DNA of 64,000 nucleotides from an uncultured Acidimicrobiales bacterium (GTDB taxonomy: Bacteria; Actinomycetota; Acidimicrobiia; Acidimicrobiales; Aldehydirespiratoraceae): assembly GCA_958296055.1 (NCBI GenBank), contig CATQHS010000001.1, forward strand, positions 1,584,277 to 1,648,276, in the 5' to 3' direction. Positions 52,837 to 59,999 of the stretch are shown piece after piece. How positions within the stretch are numbered: the stretch's first letter is position 1; every line of letters starts with the position of its first letter. A model generated the notes under the pieces. The model was given only the letters and a program-made list of their open reading frames with translations, had not been told where the DNA came from and ran no database searches. The translations under genes were made by a program, and so were the position numbers.

Positions 52837-53790
52837 ATGACCGACGAGAACCGGCCCGAGGCCACCGAGCCCAGCGAGTGGCAGAAGCGCATCACCGGCG
52901 AGTGGTTCGGCCTTCCCGCGGTGTTCGACGCCGACGGGGCCCACACCGGGTTCAACAAGGTGAACCGGTCCAGCGTCTTCGAAGACGGCGCCACCAACTA
53001 CTACATGGACTGCAACTTCATGAATACCGGACCGCTGCGGAACCGGTTCGAGGCCAGCCGGTTCGCCTTCGGGGTGAACGACACCGGCAGCCACCGGATC
53101 TACCTCGGCCCCGACTTCTACGGCGCCGGTCACCCCTACGGAGCCTTGGTCGACTCCCACTACTACTCGCCGGCGTGGCGGGCCGGGCTGAACACCGTCA
53201 ACCAGATCCTCCCCGACGAGACGACCCAGGTCTACTCGTCGCTGCTGTACGAGGGGCCGACCATCGTGGCCGTCTTCAACGGCGTCTACCGCAAAGCCTT
53301 CGACTATGAGACCAGCCCGAAGACCAGGGCGGCCATCGACGCCTTCCTGGAGCGGGAGAGGGAGCTGTCGTCCAAGCCCCACGTCCTGCCCGACCGCACC
53401 GCCGGGACCTGGGCCGGAACCTGCGACGTGTTCGGCGCCGACCAGCGCCAAGAGGGGACGGTTGAGGTGGAGATCCGCCATTCCCCGGTCGATCTGGTGC
53501 GGGCCGAGCAGACCTGGGCGATGAGCGGCGCGCTGGACCGGTCCTTCGCCTACGCCCGGACCCGGATCGGCAACCGCCACACCTACGACGGCGGAGACCT
53601 GCACGGCAACGCCATCGCCTACGGCCGGGCTCTGTACACCACCCAGTACCACCGGGCCGAGCCGATGCGGATCGAGGGCCGGGAGTTCTTCATCGACGCC
53701 GACCACACCATGGCCGCGGCGTGGAAGCTGTACGAGGGCGGCGTCATGGCCCACGTCGTGTTCGGCCCCCTCGCCTGGAACCCCGACTGA
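52837..53790 (+). CDS. two-barrel lipocalin-like (calycin, DUF3598-like) protein
   Basis: The 317-residue product consists of two beta-barrel-like halves, each opening with a G-x-W motif: ITGEWFGLPAVFDADG (residue about 20) and TAGTWAGTCDVFGADQ (about 190). Long runs of alternating hydrophobic strands follow (HRIYLGPDFYGAGHPYGALV, TQVYSSLLYEGPTIVAVFNG). It resembles cyanobacterial DUF3598/CpcS-like calycins, some of which bind bilins. GAAGGGA precedes ATG 52837. It is the last gene of the RCCR/Rieske operon. A pigment-binding or carrier role is inferred. Confidence 0.55.
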   Translation: MTDENRPEATEPSEWQKRITGEWFGLPAVFDADGAHTGFNKVNRSSVFEDGATNYYMDCNFMNTGPLRNRFEASRFAFGVNDTGSHRIYLGPDFYGAGHPYGALVDSHYYSPAWRAGLNTVNQILPDETTQVYSSLLYEGPTIVAVFNGVYRKAFDYETSPKTRAAIDAFLERERELSSKPHVLPDRTAGTWAGTCDVFGADQRQEGTVEVEIRHSPVDLVRAEQTWAMSGALDRSFAYARTRIGNRHTYDGGDLHGNAIAYGRALYTTQYHRAEPMRIEGREFFIDADHTMAAAWKLYEGGVMAHVVFGPLAWNPD

Positions 53791-53984
53791 ATCGCCCTCG
53801 CGGTTTTAGCTCCCCTTTTGGGTGTTTGCTTAGCCCGGCCGGCGGGTCCTGTCACGGGGGCGGTCGTCGCCGCAAGCGGCGCCGACGCTGACCCCCGTGC
53901 CACCCCCCGGCCTAGCACTGACTCAAAGAGCGACCGTATATATCTGCGGCCTATCTCGGCCTTGTGGACGCTGCCCGAGCCCGA

Positions 53985-54695
53985 TCAGCTATCCCTGGTT
54001 GCCTGAGGGGTGACCGATACGTCCACGCGGCGAGTCCCGGGGCTCTGGCGGTCGATGATGACCACCGACTGGCCGGTCTGGGAGTCGGCTAGGGCCAGTG
54101 TCCGCACCTGCTCGACCGGCGACGGCCACCGCTCGGCTACCGTCAACGGCCCTATCCGGCGGTCGGCACCAGGGCCGCCGACGTCGGGATCGGGGGGCGG
54201 GGCGGCGAGGTCGAGGGCGGGCCAGGCACCGCCGTCGGGGGCGGCCACGCCGACGATGGCGGCCACCTCGCGCCCGGCGGCGGAGAAAAACCCGCCGGTG
54301 AGCTGGCGCCCGGGAGCGATGAGGACGGCGTAGGACTCGAAGCCGTGGCCGAACCGGGGCCAGAAACCCCGGCTGGTCATGGCGCCGGGCGACCACTCGA
54401 CGCCGTAGCCCACCACGTCGGGGCCGACGTAGGTGCGCAGCCCTCCAGCGCCGGCCTCTTCGGTCTCGGTCTCGGCGCTGTGCCTAACTAGATCGAAGAC
54501 CCACCGGCCGGCGAAGGCCCCCATGGGATGGGCGGCCAGCCCACCGTCGGGCTCGCAGATCTGGATCACCCGGATCCGGTCCTCGGCCAGCGCCTCGAGC
54601 GTGCGGCGCTGGCGGACCACCCCGGCGAACCGGCCGTCGGGGTCGTGGACGTACTCGGTGACCAGCCAGGCCCCGCCGAACCGGTCCTCGGTCAC
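53985..54695 (-). CDS. lipocalin-like protein
   Basis: GTG 54695 (VTEDRFGGAWLVTEYVHDPD) begins a 236-residue, beta-rich protein with the G-x-W start and strands such as GAFAGRWVFDLVRHSAETET, YVGPDVVGYGVEWSPGAMTS, YAVLIAPGRQLTGGFFSAAG. The start region (CGGTCCTCGGTCACGGCCGC on plus) is duplicated 57 bp upstream, leaving a second, short false start. Calycin-like fold by pattern; ligand unknown. Last gene of the minus-strand operon that begins at 57078. Confidence 0.5.
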   Translation of the reverse strand: MTEDRFGGAWLVTEYVHDPDGRFAGVVRQRRTLEALAEDRIRVIQICEPDGGLAAHPMGAFAGRWVFDLVRHSAETETEEAGAGGLRTYVGPDVVGYGVEWSPGAMTSRGFWPRFGHGFESYAVLIAPGRQLTGGFFSAAGREVAAIVGVAAPDGGAWPALDLAAPPPDPDVGGPGADRRIGPLTVAERWPSPVEQVRTLALADSQTGQSVVIIDRQSPGTRRVDVSVTPQATRDS

Positions 54696-54758
54696 GGCCG
54701 CGTCAGGGTTGAGGCCGCGAGCCAGCCGGAGACGAACCGGTCCTCGGTCACGGCCGCG

Positions 54759-55745
54759 TCAGGGGTTGGCGGGGGCGAAGTCGAGCACGCCGTGGGCGAC
54801 GCCGACCCGGGCCCCGCCCCGGTACCAGGCGTGGAGCACGGCCTTGCCGCTCCCGTCGGACCGGGCCACCTCGCGGCGCCACAGCCGGAGCCGGCCGCCG
54901 TCGAAGAACAGGTTGCCGGCCAGCGCCCGGCCCCCCCACAGGCTCTGGCTGCCGACCACGGCCCCGGCGCTGGTCCAGTGGTGCCAGCCGTCGGCGGCGA
55001 ACGAGACGGCGGCGTCGGCGGCGAACCCGGTGCCGGTCATCGCCACCACCAACTCGCGGCCGTCGGCGGCGGGCTCGACTCGCTCGGAGTACTCGGTGGC
55101 ACCGGCGGCCGCACCGGCGGGGCCGGTCACGCTCAGGGGGCCCGACCAGATCCCGGGCCGCTCCAGCAGCGAGACCGGCCGTCCGGCCCGGGGGTCCTCG
55201 GAAAGGTCGTGGGCCGAGCCGGGGACCACCGCGGGCCCGGCGCCCGGTCCGCGGCCGTATTCGCCGACCACGGTGTAGACGGCCCGCTCGCCCCGGCTCA
55301 GCAGGGCCAGCGAGAGTTGGGCCCCGCCGCCGGGCAGCACCATGAGGAACAGGCGCTGGGAGAAGCCGAGGTCGGGCCAGTAGTTGTTGGCGTCCACCAG
55401 ACCGTCGCCGAAGGCCTCGGCGTAGCCGTAGTTGAGGGGGCCTTCATAGAGGCGGTGGTCGCCGCGGTCGGCGATGACGTAGGACCCCGACATCCGGAAT
55501 GGCCCGGTGAAGGAGACCTCCACCTCCACGGCGCCGTCGTCGCGGCAGCGGCGTACGGCCCGGGCGTCGTGGCCCCCGCCCAGAAACCGGCCCCGGCCGT
55601 CGTACACCTCGGCCGAGCCCCGCCACTGCCCCTCCCCCGCCTCAAAGGAGCGCCCCGGCTCGGAAGGCGCTCCCGGCTCGGGCGGCTCAGGTTTGGGCGC
55701 CTCAGGCTCGGATGGCGCTCCCGGTTCGGGCGGCGGGTCGCTCAC
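54759..55745 (-). CDS. two-barrel lipocalin-like protein
   Basis: The 328-residue product has a 35-residue Pro/Glu-rich leader (EPEAPKPEPPEPGAPSEPG). Two calycin-like halves follow: GEGQWRGSAEVYDGRGRFLG (G-x-W) with YVIADRGDHRLYEGPLNYGY, then GIWSGPLSVTGPAGAAAGAT with FFDGGRLRLWRREVAR. This parallels the plus-strand protein at 52837. It overlaps the DUF3891 gene by 4 nt (translational coupling). Confidence 0.5.
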   Translation of the reverse strand: MSDPPPEPGAPSEPEAPKPEPPEPGAPSEPGRSFEAGEGQWRGSAEVYDGRGRFLGGGHDARAVRRCRDDGAVEVEVSFTGPFRMSGSYVIADRGDHRLYEGPLNYGYAEAFGDGLVDANNYWPDLGFSQRLFLMVLPGGGAQLSLALLSRGERAVYTVVGEYGRGPGAGPAVVPGSAHDLSEDPRAGRPVSLLERPGIWSGPLSVTGPAGAAAGATEYSERVEPAADGRELVVAMTGTGFAADAAVSFAADGWHHWTSAGAVVGSQSLWGGRALAGNLFFDGGRLRLWRREVARSDGSGKAVLHAWYRGGARVGVAHGVLDFAPANP

Positions 55746-56560
55746 GCGGCGACGAGCGTCACGGCCTGCTCCCGCACCGGGGTCGAGGCCAAGACCGCGG
55801 CCAGATCGGCGCCGGGCTCCTGGGGGAGGAGGTACCGGCCCGAGGTGGCCGCTTCCAAGGGCTCGACGTCGAACGGGTACGGGTCGAGCGCGTAGACCGC
55901 CCCCGGGCGCTCTTGGACCGAGATCGTCACGTCGGCGCCCGGGCCGGCGGGGACGTGGGCGAAGGCGGCGTCGCCCCGGGACCCCTCGGGCACGAGGTGG
56001 CAGTACAGCGAGAAGGTGTCGAAGAACTGGAGTTGCTTGTAGGCGGTGAAGATGGCCTCGTCGGCGCCCCAGGCCGCGGTGGCGGGGTCGGACCCGAGCC
56101 GGTCGCGGAGCCGGTCCTGGCGGGCCAGCTCCGCCTCCAGCATGGCGTCGGTCTCGGGGCGGAGGTCGTCGGGGATCCGGTCGATGAACAACTTGTCGGG
56201 GGCCAGCCCGTACCGGCCGTGGTAGAGCCCGTAGCTGTGCATCGACGAGATGATCCCGCTGAGCGGGTGGTGCCGCTCGTTGTAGTCGGGCGAGCCGGCG
56301 CTGGTGGCGACGATCTCGGTCAGCGGGGTGGCCGAGAGGTTGTAGGGCAGGCCGGTGGCGGGATCCTGGGGAGCCCGGGCGTCGAGTTCGTCCCAGCCCC
56401 GGTCGTGGTTGGCCACCACGAACTCCAGCGGCTCGCGGGGATCGAGCGGCGCGAACTCGTCGTTGCCGAAGTGCCGGGCCAGCTCGCCGGCGAAGGTCGT
56501 GTGCTGGATCATGGCGATGACGAAGCGGGGCGAGCCCTCCGGGGCGCTCTGGACGATCAT
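55742..56560 (-). CDS. DUF3891 family protein
   Basis: The 272-residue product fits DUF3891: RFVIAMIQHTTFAGELARHF (I-x-Q-x2-H), FVVANHDRGWDELDARAPQD (HD-x-GW), and YGLYHGRYGLAPD. The conserved His/Asp set resembles HD-type metal sites, but no activity is established for the family as far as I know. It lies between two lipocalin-like genes in a minus-strand operon, so it probably acts in the same pathway. Confidence 0.7.
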   Translation of the reverse strand: MIVQSAPEGSPRFVIAMIQHTTFAGELARHFGNDEFAPLDPREPLEFVVANHDRGWDELDARAPQDPATGLPYNLSATPLTEIVATSAGSPDYNERHHPLSGIISSMHSYGLYHGRYGLAPDKLFIDRIPDDLRPETDAMLEAELARQDRLRDRLGSDPATAAWGADEAIFTAYKQLQFFDTFSLYCHLVPEGSRGDAAFAHVPAGPGADVTISVQERPGAVYALDPYPFDVEPLEAATSGRYLLPQEPGADLAAVLASTPVREQAVTLVAA

Positions 56561-56619
56561 GGTCTCACCAACCTTTGCCTATCGGCGGGTCGCGGCCTCG
56601 CCTCGGCGCTGCGCCGCCC

Positions 56620-57078
56620 TCACGGCCGCACCACCCTGGTGAAGTCCTGGATCTGGAAGACGTGGGTGGCGCCGTCGCGCACCTTGTGGGTGATGATCCG
56701 GCGGGTGTCGCGGTCCAAGAAGTAGTGGTTGTTGTAGACGGTGCTGGCCGACACCCGGCTGTGGATCGTGAACACGTAGTTGAACGGGGTGAGCTCGGCC
56801 CCCTCCAAGTCGATCATGTCGCTGGCGGCGAAACAGCGCTTGCCGTCCACCGTGATGGGCGTGTCGTAGACCGTCTCGCCCACCCCGTACAGGTTCTCGA
56901 AGTGCTCGTGGAGGTGCCAGGCGTTCTCGCCGATCCAGTACACGTCCATGTGCACCGGGCTCGACTCGACGAACTCTCCGGCCGGGGTGAAGGTCTTGCA
57001 CAGGCCCTCCCATTGGCCCATGAAGCACTGGTAGGGCCGCTCGGTCGGCGGGCCGTAGCTGCGATTGACGTCGCCCAC
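56620..57078 (-). CDS. single-barrel lipocalin-like protein
   Basis: The 152-residue product starts at GTG 57078 with a candidate -10 (TAGGAT on minus, 57091-57086) placed so that the transcript would be leaderless. The chain is a single calycin-like barrel: FMGQWEGLCKTFTPAGEFVE (G-x-W), MDVYWIGENAWHLHEHFENL, YNNHYFLDRDTRRIITHKVR, and VFQIQDFTRVV. Several exposed His/Trp/Tyr residues could line a pigment pocket (inference). First gene of the minus-strand operon, divergent from the chlorophyllase-like gene. Confidence 0.5.
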   Translation of the reverse strand: MGDVNRSYGPPTERPYQCFMGQWEGLCKTFTPAGEFVESSPVHMDVYWIGENAWHLHEHFENLYGVGETVYDTPITVDGKRCFAASDMIDLEGAELTPFNYVFTIHSRVSASTVYNNHYFLDRDTRRIITHKVRDGATHVFQIQDFTRVVRP

Positions 57079-57100
57079 GGCACCATCCTAGCGTGAACCT

Positions 57101-57113
57101 GGAACACTGTTCC
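57101..57113. promoter_or_regulatory. palindromic operator-like site in divergent promoter
   Basis: GGAACA-C-TGTTCC, six perfect pairs around one base, lies between the divergent genes starting at 57078 (minus) and 57145 (plus), over the -35 region of the minus promoter. It has the form of TetR-family operators common in actinobacteria. Confidence 0.5.
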
Positions 57114-57144
57114 TCATGGCGGAACACGGGCGGAGGGGGCGGTC

Positions 57145-58110
57145 ATGGCGGTCCGACAGCTTGTCCGCTCGGTGCATCGGGCCGGGGCCGGCAGCCTGCG
57201 GGCCACCCTGCTCTACCCGGCCGACCCCGACGGCCTGGACGGGGCCCGGCTCACCGGCGTCGTCCCGCCCGCCCCCGGCGATCCCCGGCCCGTCGTGGTG
57301 TTCATGCCCGGCATCAACGTGGCCCCCGACTCCTACCGCTGGCTGGCCGAGGGGCTGGCCGCAGCCGGGTTCGTCGTGGCCCTCTACTCGCTGATCGGGG
57401 ACCTGGGGCCGGTCGGGCCGGGCATCACCCCCGGCATCGACCTAGACGCGCTGGTGCCGGGGGCCCTGGGCCAACGGCCCTCGGCCCCGGCGCTGGGCGA
57501 GGTGATCGACTTGGTGGCCGCCGACCCGCTGCTGGGCGACTTCGCCGACCCGAACCGGATCGGGCTGGGCGGGCACTCCGCGGGCGGGACGGTGGCGCTG
57601 CACAACGCCTCGCCCGACTGGTTTCCGGGGGTGCGGGCCGCCTTCGCCTACGCTGGCCACACCATGGCCACCGCCGCCCTCGGCCACGGCGAAGCCGCGG
57701 TGATGTCAATCCCGTCGGCCACGCCGCTGCTGATCATGGCCGGGGCCCGAGACGGCGTCATCGAGGCCAGCCGCGACCGCTACCGCTCCAAGGACCCCCG
57801 GAGCGAGGGCGCCCACGACCCGGTCCGGCGCACCTTCGAGGAGGCGGTGACCTCTAGCGCCGGGGACTGCTGGTGGGTCGAGCTGGCCAGCGGCACCCAC
57901 TTCACGCCCTGCCACCCGGTGGACCACACCTCGGGGCGGTCGTTCCTGGACCCCCCAGCCAATCCGGCCAATCAGCCGGGACGAGACCGGGCCCGGGAAC
58001 TGCTGGCTGAGCTGGTGACGGCCTTTCTGGTCGAGCACCTGATGGACGGGCCTTCGACCCTCGGCGAACTCGTGACCAGTCAGGACGTCTCAGACTGGGA
58101 CCGGCGCTGA
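57145..58110 (+). CDS. chlorophyllase-like alpha/beta-hydrolase
   Basis: ATG 57145 gives a 321-residue hydrolase: PRPVVVFMPGINVAPDSYRW LAEGLAAAGFVVALYSLIGD near residues 48-90, the nucleophile elbow NRIGLGGHSAGGTVALHNAS, then PLLIMAGARDGVIE (Asp) and ELASGTHFTPCHP (His). The order and the spacing match the chlorophyllase/dienelactone-hydrolase-like group, where plant enzymes have GHSRGG. Chlorophyllase removes phytol from chlorophyll or pheophytin. The assignment to that substrate relies on the cluster. It diverges from the lipocalin operon across the GGAACA palindrome. Confidence 0.65.
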   Translation: MAVRQLVRSVHRAGAGSLRATLLYPADPDGLDGARLTGVVPPAPGDPRPVVVFMPGINVAPDSYRWLAEGLAAAGFVVALYSLIGDLGPVGPGITPGIDLDALVPGALGQRPSAPALGEVIDLVAADPLLGDFADPNRIGLGGHSAGGTVALHNASPDWFPGVRAAFAYAGHTMATAALGHGEAAVMSIPSATPLLIMAGARDGVIEASRDRYRSKDPRSEGAHDPVRRTFEEAVTSSAGDCWWVELASGTHFTPCHPVDHTSGRSFLDPPANPANQPGRDRARELLAELVTAFLVEHLMDGPSTLGELVTSQDVSDWDRR

Positions 58111-58177
58111 CCGAGACGGCGGCGATGCGCATCGGGCCGGGCCCGGCCCCGGCCGGACGACTCCAGGAAGGAGAACC

Positions 58178-58978
58178 ATGTCCAAGACCTTCGTGATCAC
58201 CGGGAGCACCCGGGGCATCGGCCGGGGGCTGGCCCGGGAACTGCTGGCCCGGGGGTGCCGGGTGGCGGTGAGCGGGCGCTCCGCCGCCGGGGTCTCCAGC
58301 GCGGTGGCCGAGCTGGGAGCGGAGTTCGGGGTCGAGCGGGTGGCGGGAGCGGCCTGCGACGTGGCCGACCCGGAGCAGGTGCGGGAGCTGTGGCGGACGG
58401 CGGCCGACGCCTTCGGCCCAGTCGACGCCTGGGTCAACAACGCGGGCGCCAGCGCCGAGCGCAAACCGCTGTGGGAGCAATCCGACGAGGACCTGCGCCG
58501 GGTGGTGGAGTCGAACCTCACCGGCACGCTGTTCGGGCTGAAGATCCCGGTGGCGGCCATGATCGAGCAGGGCGGGGGCCAGGTGTGGATGACCGAGGGC
58601 TTCGGCAGCGACGGGGCCGCCCAAGCTGGCATGGCCGCCTACGGGGCCACCAAACGGGCGGTTCGCTACCTCCGCAAGGCCCTGCTGGCCGACACGGCCG
58701 GCACGCCGGTGCAGGTGGGCACGCTGTCGCCGGGCATCGTGGTGACCGACCTGCTGACCGGCGACTACGACCCGGCCTCAGAGCAGTGGGAAAAGGCCAA
58801 GCGGATCTTCAACATCCTCGGCGACCGGGTGGAGACGGTCACCCCGTGGCTGGCCGAGCACCTCCTGGCCGCCGACAAGCCGGGCAGCCGCATCGTGTGG
58901 CTCACCCGCCGCAAGGCCTTCGCCCGCTTCGCCCTGGCCCCCTTCCGCAAACGCGACCTCTTCGCCCGCCCAGCCTGA
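58178..58978 (+). CDS. NYC1/NOL-like chlorophyll b reductase family SDR
   Basis: AGGAAGGAG precedes ATG 58178. The 266-residue SDR has TFVITGSTRGIGRGLARELL, AACDVADPEQVRELW, NNAGA, and YGATKRAVRYLRKALL (YxxxK). The end is not FabG-like but follows plant NOL/NYC1: LSPGIVVTDLLTGDYDPASE, RIFNILGDRVETVTPWLAEH, SRIVWLTRRKAFARFALAP. The plant versions read SPGMVLTDLLLSG, FNIICELPETVA.. and INYLTP. These enzymes reduce the 7-formyl of chlorophyll b. One unusual point: the catalytic Ser region reads WMTEGFGSDGAAQ, as NOL also has GxGS there. Confidence 0.7.
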   Translation: MSKTFVITGSTRGIGRGLARELLARGCRVAVSGRSAAGVSSAVAELGAEFGVERVAGAACDVADPEQVRELWRTAADAFGPVDAWVNNAGASAERKPLWEQSDEDLRRVVESNLTGTLFGLKIPVAAMIEQGGGQVWMTEGFGSDGAAQAGMAAYGATKRAVRYLRKALLADTAGTPVQVGTLSPGIVVTDLLTGDYDPASEQWEKAKRIFNILGDRVETVTPWLAEHLLAADKPGSRIVWLTRRKAFARFALAPFRKRDLFARPA

Positions 58979-59005
58979 ACCAGCCTGATGGGTAGACTGC
59001 GCCCC

Positions 59006-59191
59006 GTGACGATCAAACGCCAATCGGAGGCAGGCTGGACCCCAGCTCCGGATGCGCCACAAGGCGACGCCGCCGCGACTCTGCCCGAGCCTTCCCCCTC
59101 CGAAACGCCGGACGATGACATCCGGGAGGGCAGGTTCCGCTTTTACAAGTCCTCCGAAGAGTTCCTGGCATCCATAGAAGCGCGCATCTGA
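59006..59191 (+). CDS. small antitoxin-like protein
   Basis: The frame opens at 58988 (ATG) with an alternative GTG at 59006 (MTIKRQSEAGWTPAPDAPQG). It encodes about 61 hydrophilic residues, Pro-rich in the middle, and ends REGRFRFYKSSEEFLASIEA. The end is a charged helix of the kind that antitoxins place on their toxin. A broken toxin-like start follows 9 nt downstream. No family is certain. Confidence 0.45.
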   Translation: MTIKRQSEAGWTPAPDAPQGDAAATLPEPSPSETPDDDIREGRFRFYKSSEEFLASIEARI

Positions 59192-59200
59192 GCACCAGTA

Positions 59201-59248
59201 GTGCCAACCCACGCCGAGACAGACTTCTTTCGGCGCGACTTCAACTAG
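59201..59248 (+). pseudogene. toxin gene remnant
   Basis: GTG 59201 opens VPTHAETDFFRRDFN and stops at TAG 59246-59248. The short peptide looks like the start of a RelE-type toxin, whose family members begin with a strand followed by F-x-R/K-D-F. Nothing further of the toxin is seen before the next gene. Confidence 0.35.
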
Positions 59249-59274
59249 ACCGGCCCTGCCGTAATCTGTTCCTG

Positions 59275-59997
59275 GTGACAGCAGCAACGACGACAACGGC
59301 GGCAGCGGAACGGCGGCTGCCCGCGTTGCAGGGCGGCGCGGCGCAGATCGACCGGGACTTGGCCGGCTGCTTCGGGGCGGCCCCCCGACGTATCTCGCAT
59401 GACGCCGCGCTGGCCGTTTACGGATGCCCGCTGATGCCGGTCCCGGCCGTGCGGTCTGCTGCTGAACCTGTCGCCGGGGGGATCGACCGGTGGGAATGGG
59501 CTGCGGAGCCCGAACAGACGCTGCTGGTCGCCGCCCGCCGCTGGACCGGCGACACCTGGCTGTCTGATCCAGACCGGGCGCTGCTGGAGTTCGCTCAAGA
59601 CGGGCACCCCAGAAGCGGCCGGTGGGAGGAGTATTCGCTGGTGGCGCTGTCCTACCGCCCCGAACTGTTCGACGCGGCCAGCATCGTGAGGCTGTCGGAG
59701 CAGATGGGCTGGAACGCCGGTCTGCGGAGGCTGTGCTCGCTCGTCGACTGGATCGGCGCACTGATGAGGCGCGGCAGGAGAGGCACCGGGCGGCGGCTCC
59801 CGCCCGCAGCCCGCGCCATCCCCGAACTGGCCCCGACGCCCGACCCACACGCCCTGTGGACCGACATCAGCGCCGGGTTCGGGCCGGAGGACGCCGAGCT
59901 GCCGTCGCCGATAGCGTCCAAGCCCAGTTGGGACCACCGGTGGAAGGTCCGCTGGCACTGCGACCCGCGGATCGTGCTCAGGGCATACGAGACCTAG
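59275..59997 (+). CDS. abiEi: AbiEi-like antitoxin
   Basis: GTG 59275 starts a 240-residue protein just upstream (2-nt gap) of a nucleotidyltransferase toxin of the AbiEii type. It contains GGIDRWEWAAEPEQTLLVAA and DTWLSDPDRALLEFAQDG, matching the segment of AbiEi-related antitoxins that precedes their C-terminal domain (SDPERALLE.. pattern). The usual N-terminal winged helix is not obvious. AbiEi represses the operon and blocks the toxin in type IV toxin-antitoxin systems. Confidence 0.6.
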   Translation: MTAATTTTAAAERRLPALQGGAAQIDRDLAGCFGAAPRRISHDAALAVYGCPLMPVPAVRSAAEPVAGGIDRWEWAAEPEQTLLVAARRWTGDTWLSDPDRALLEFAQDGHPRSGRWEEYSLVALSYRPELFDAASIVRLSEQMGWNAGLRRLCSLVDWIGALMRRGRRGTGRRLPPAARAIPELAPTPDPHALWTDISAGFGPEDAELPSPIASKPSWDHRWKVRWHCDPRIVLRAYET

Positions 59998-59999
59998 CT

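Noticed and set aside
47686-58978. A STAY-GREEN (SGR) Mg-dechelatase homologue in the pigment cluster
   Set aside because: None of the proteins shows the His/Cys-containing SGR blocks (LHVHCH..GGH type). If the pathway is real, this step is outside the window or done by another protein.
59622-59999. N-terminal extension of the AbiEii frame
   Set aside because: It overlaps AbiEi in another frame and has shadow composition. GTG 60000 directly after the AbiEi stop is the natural start.
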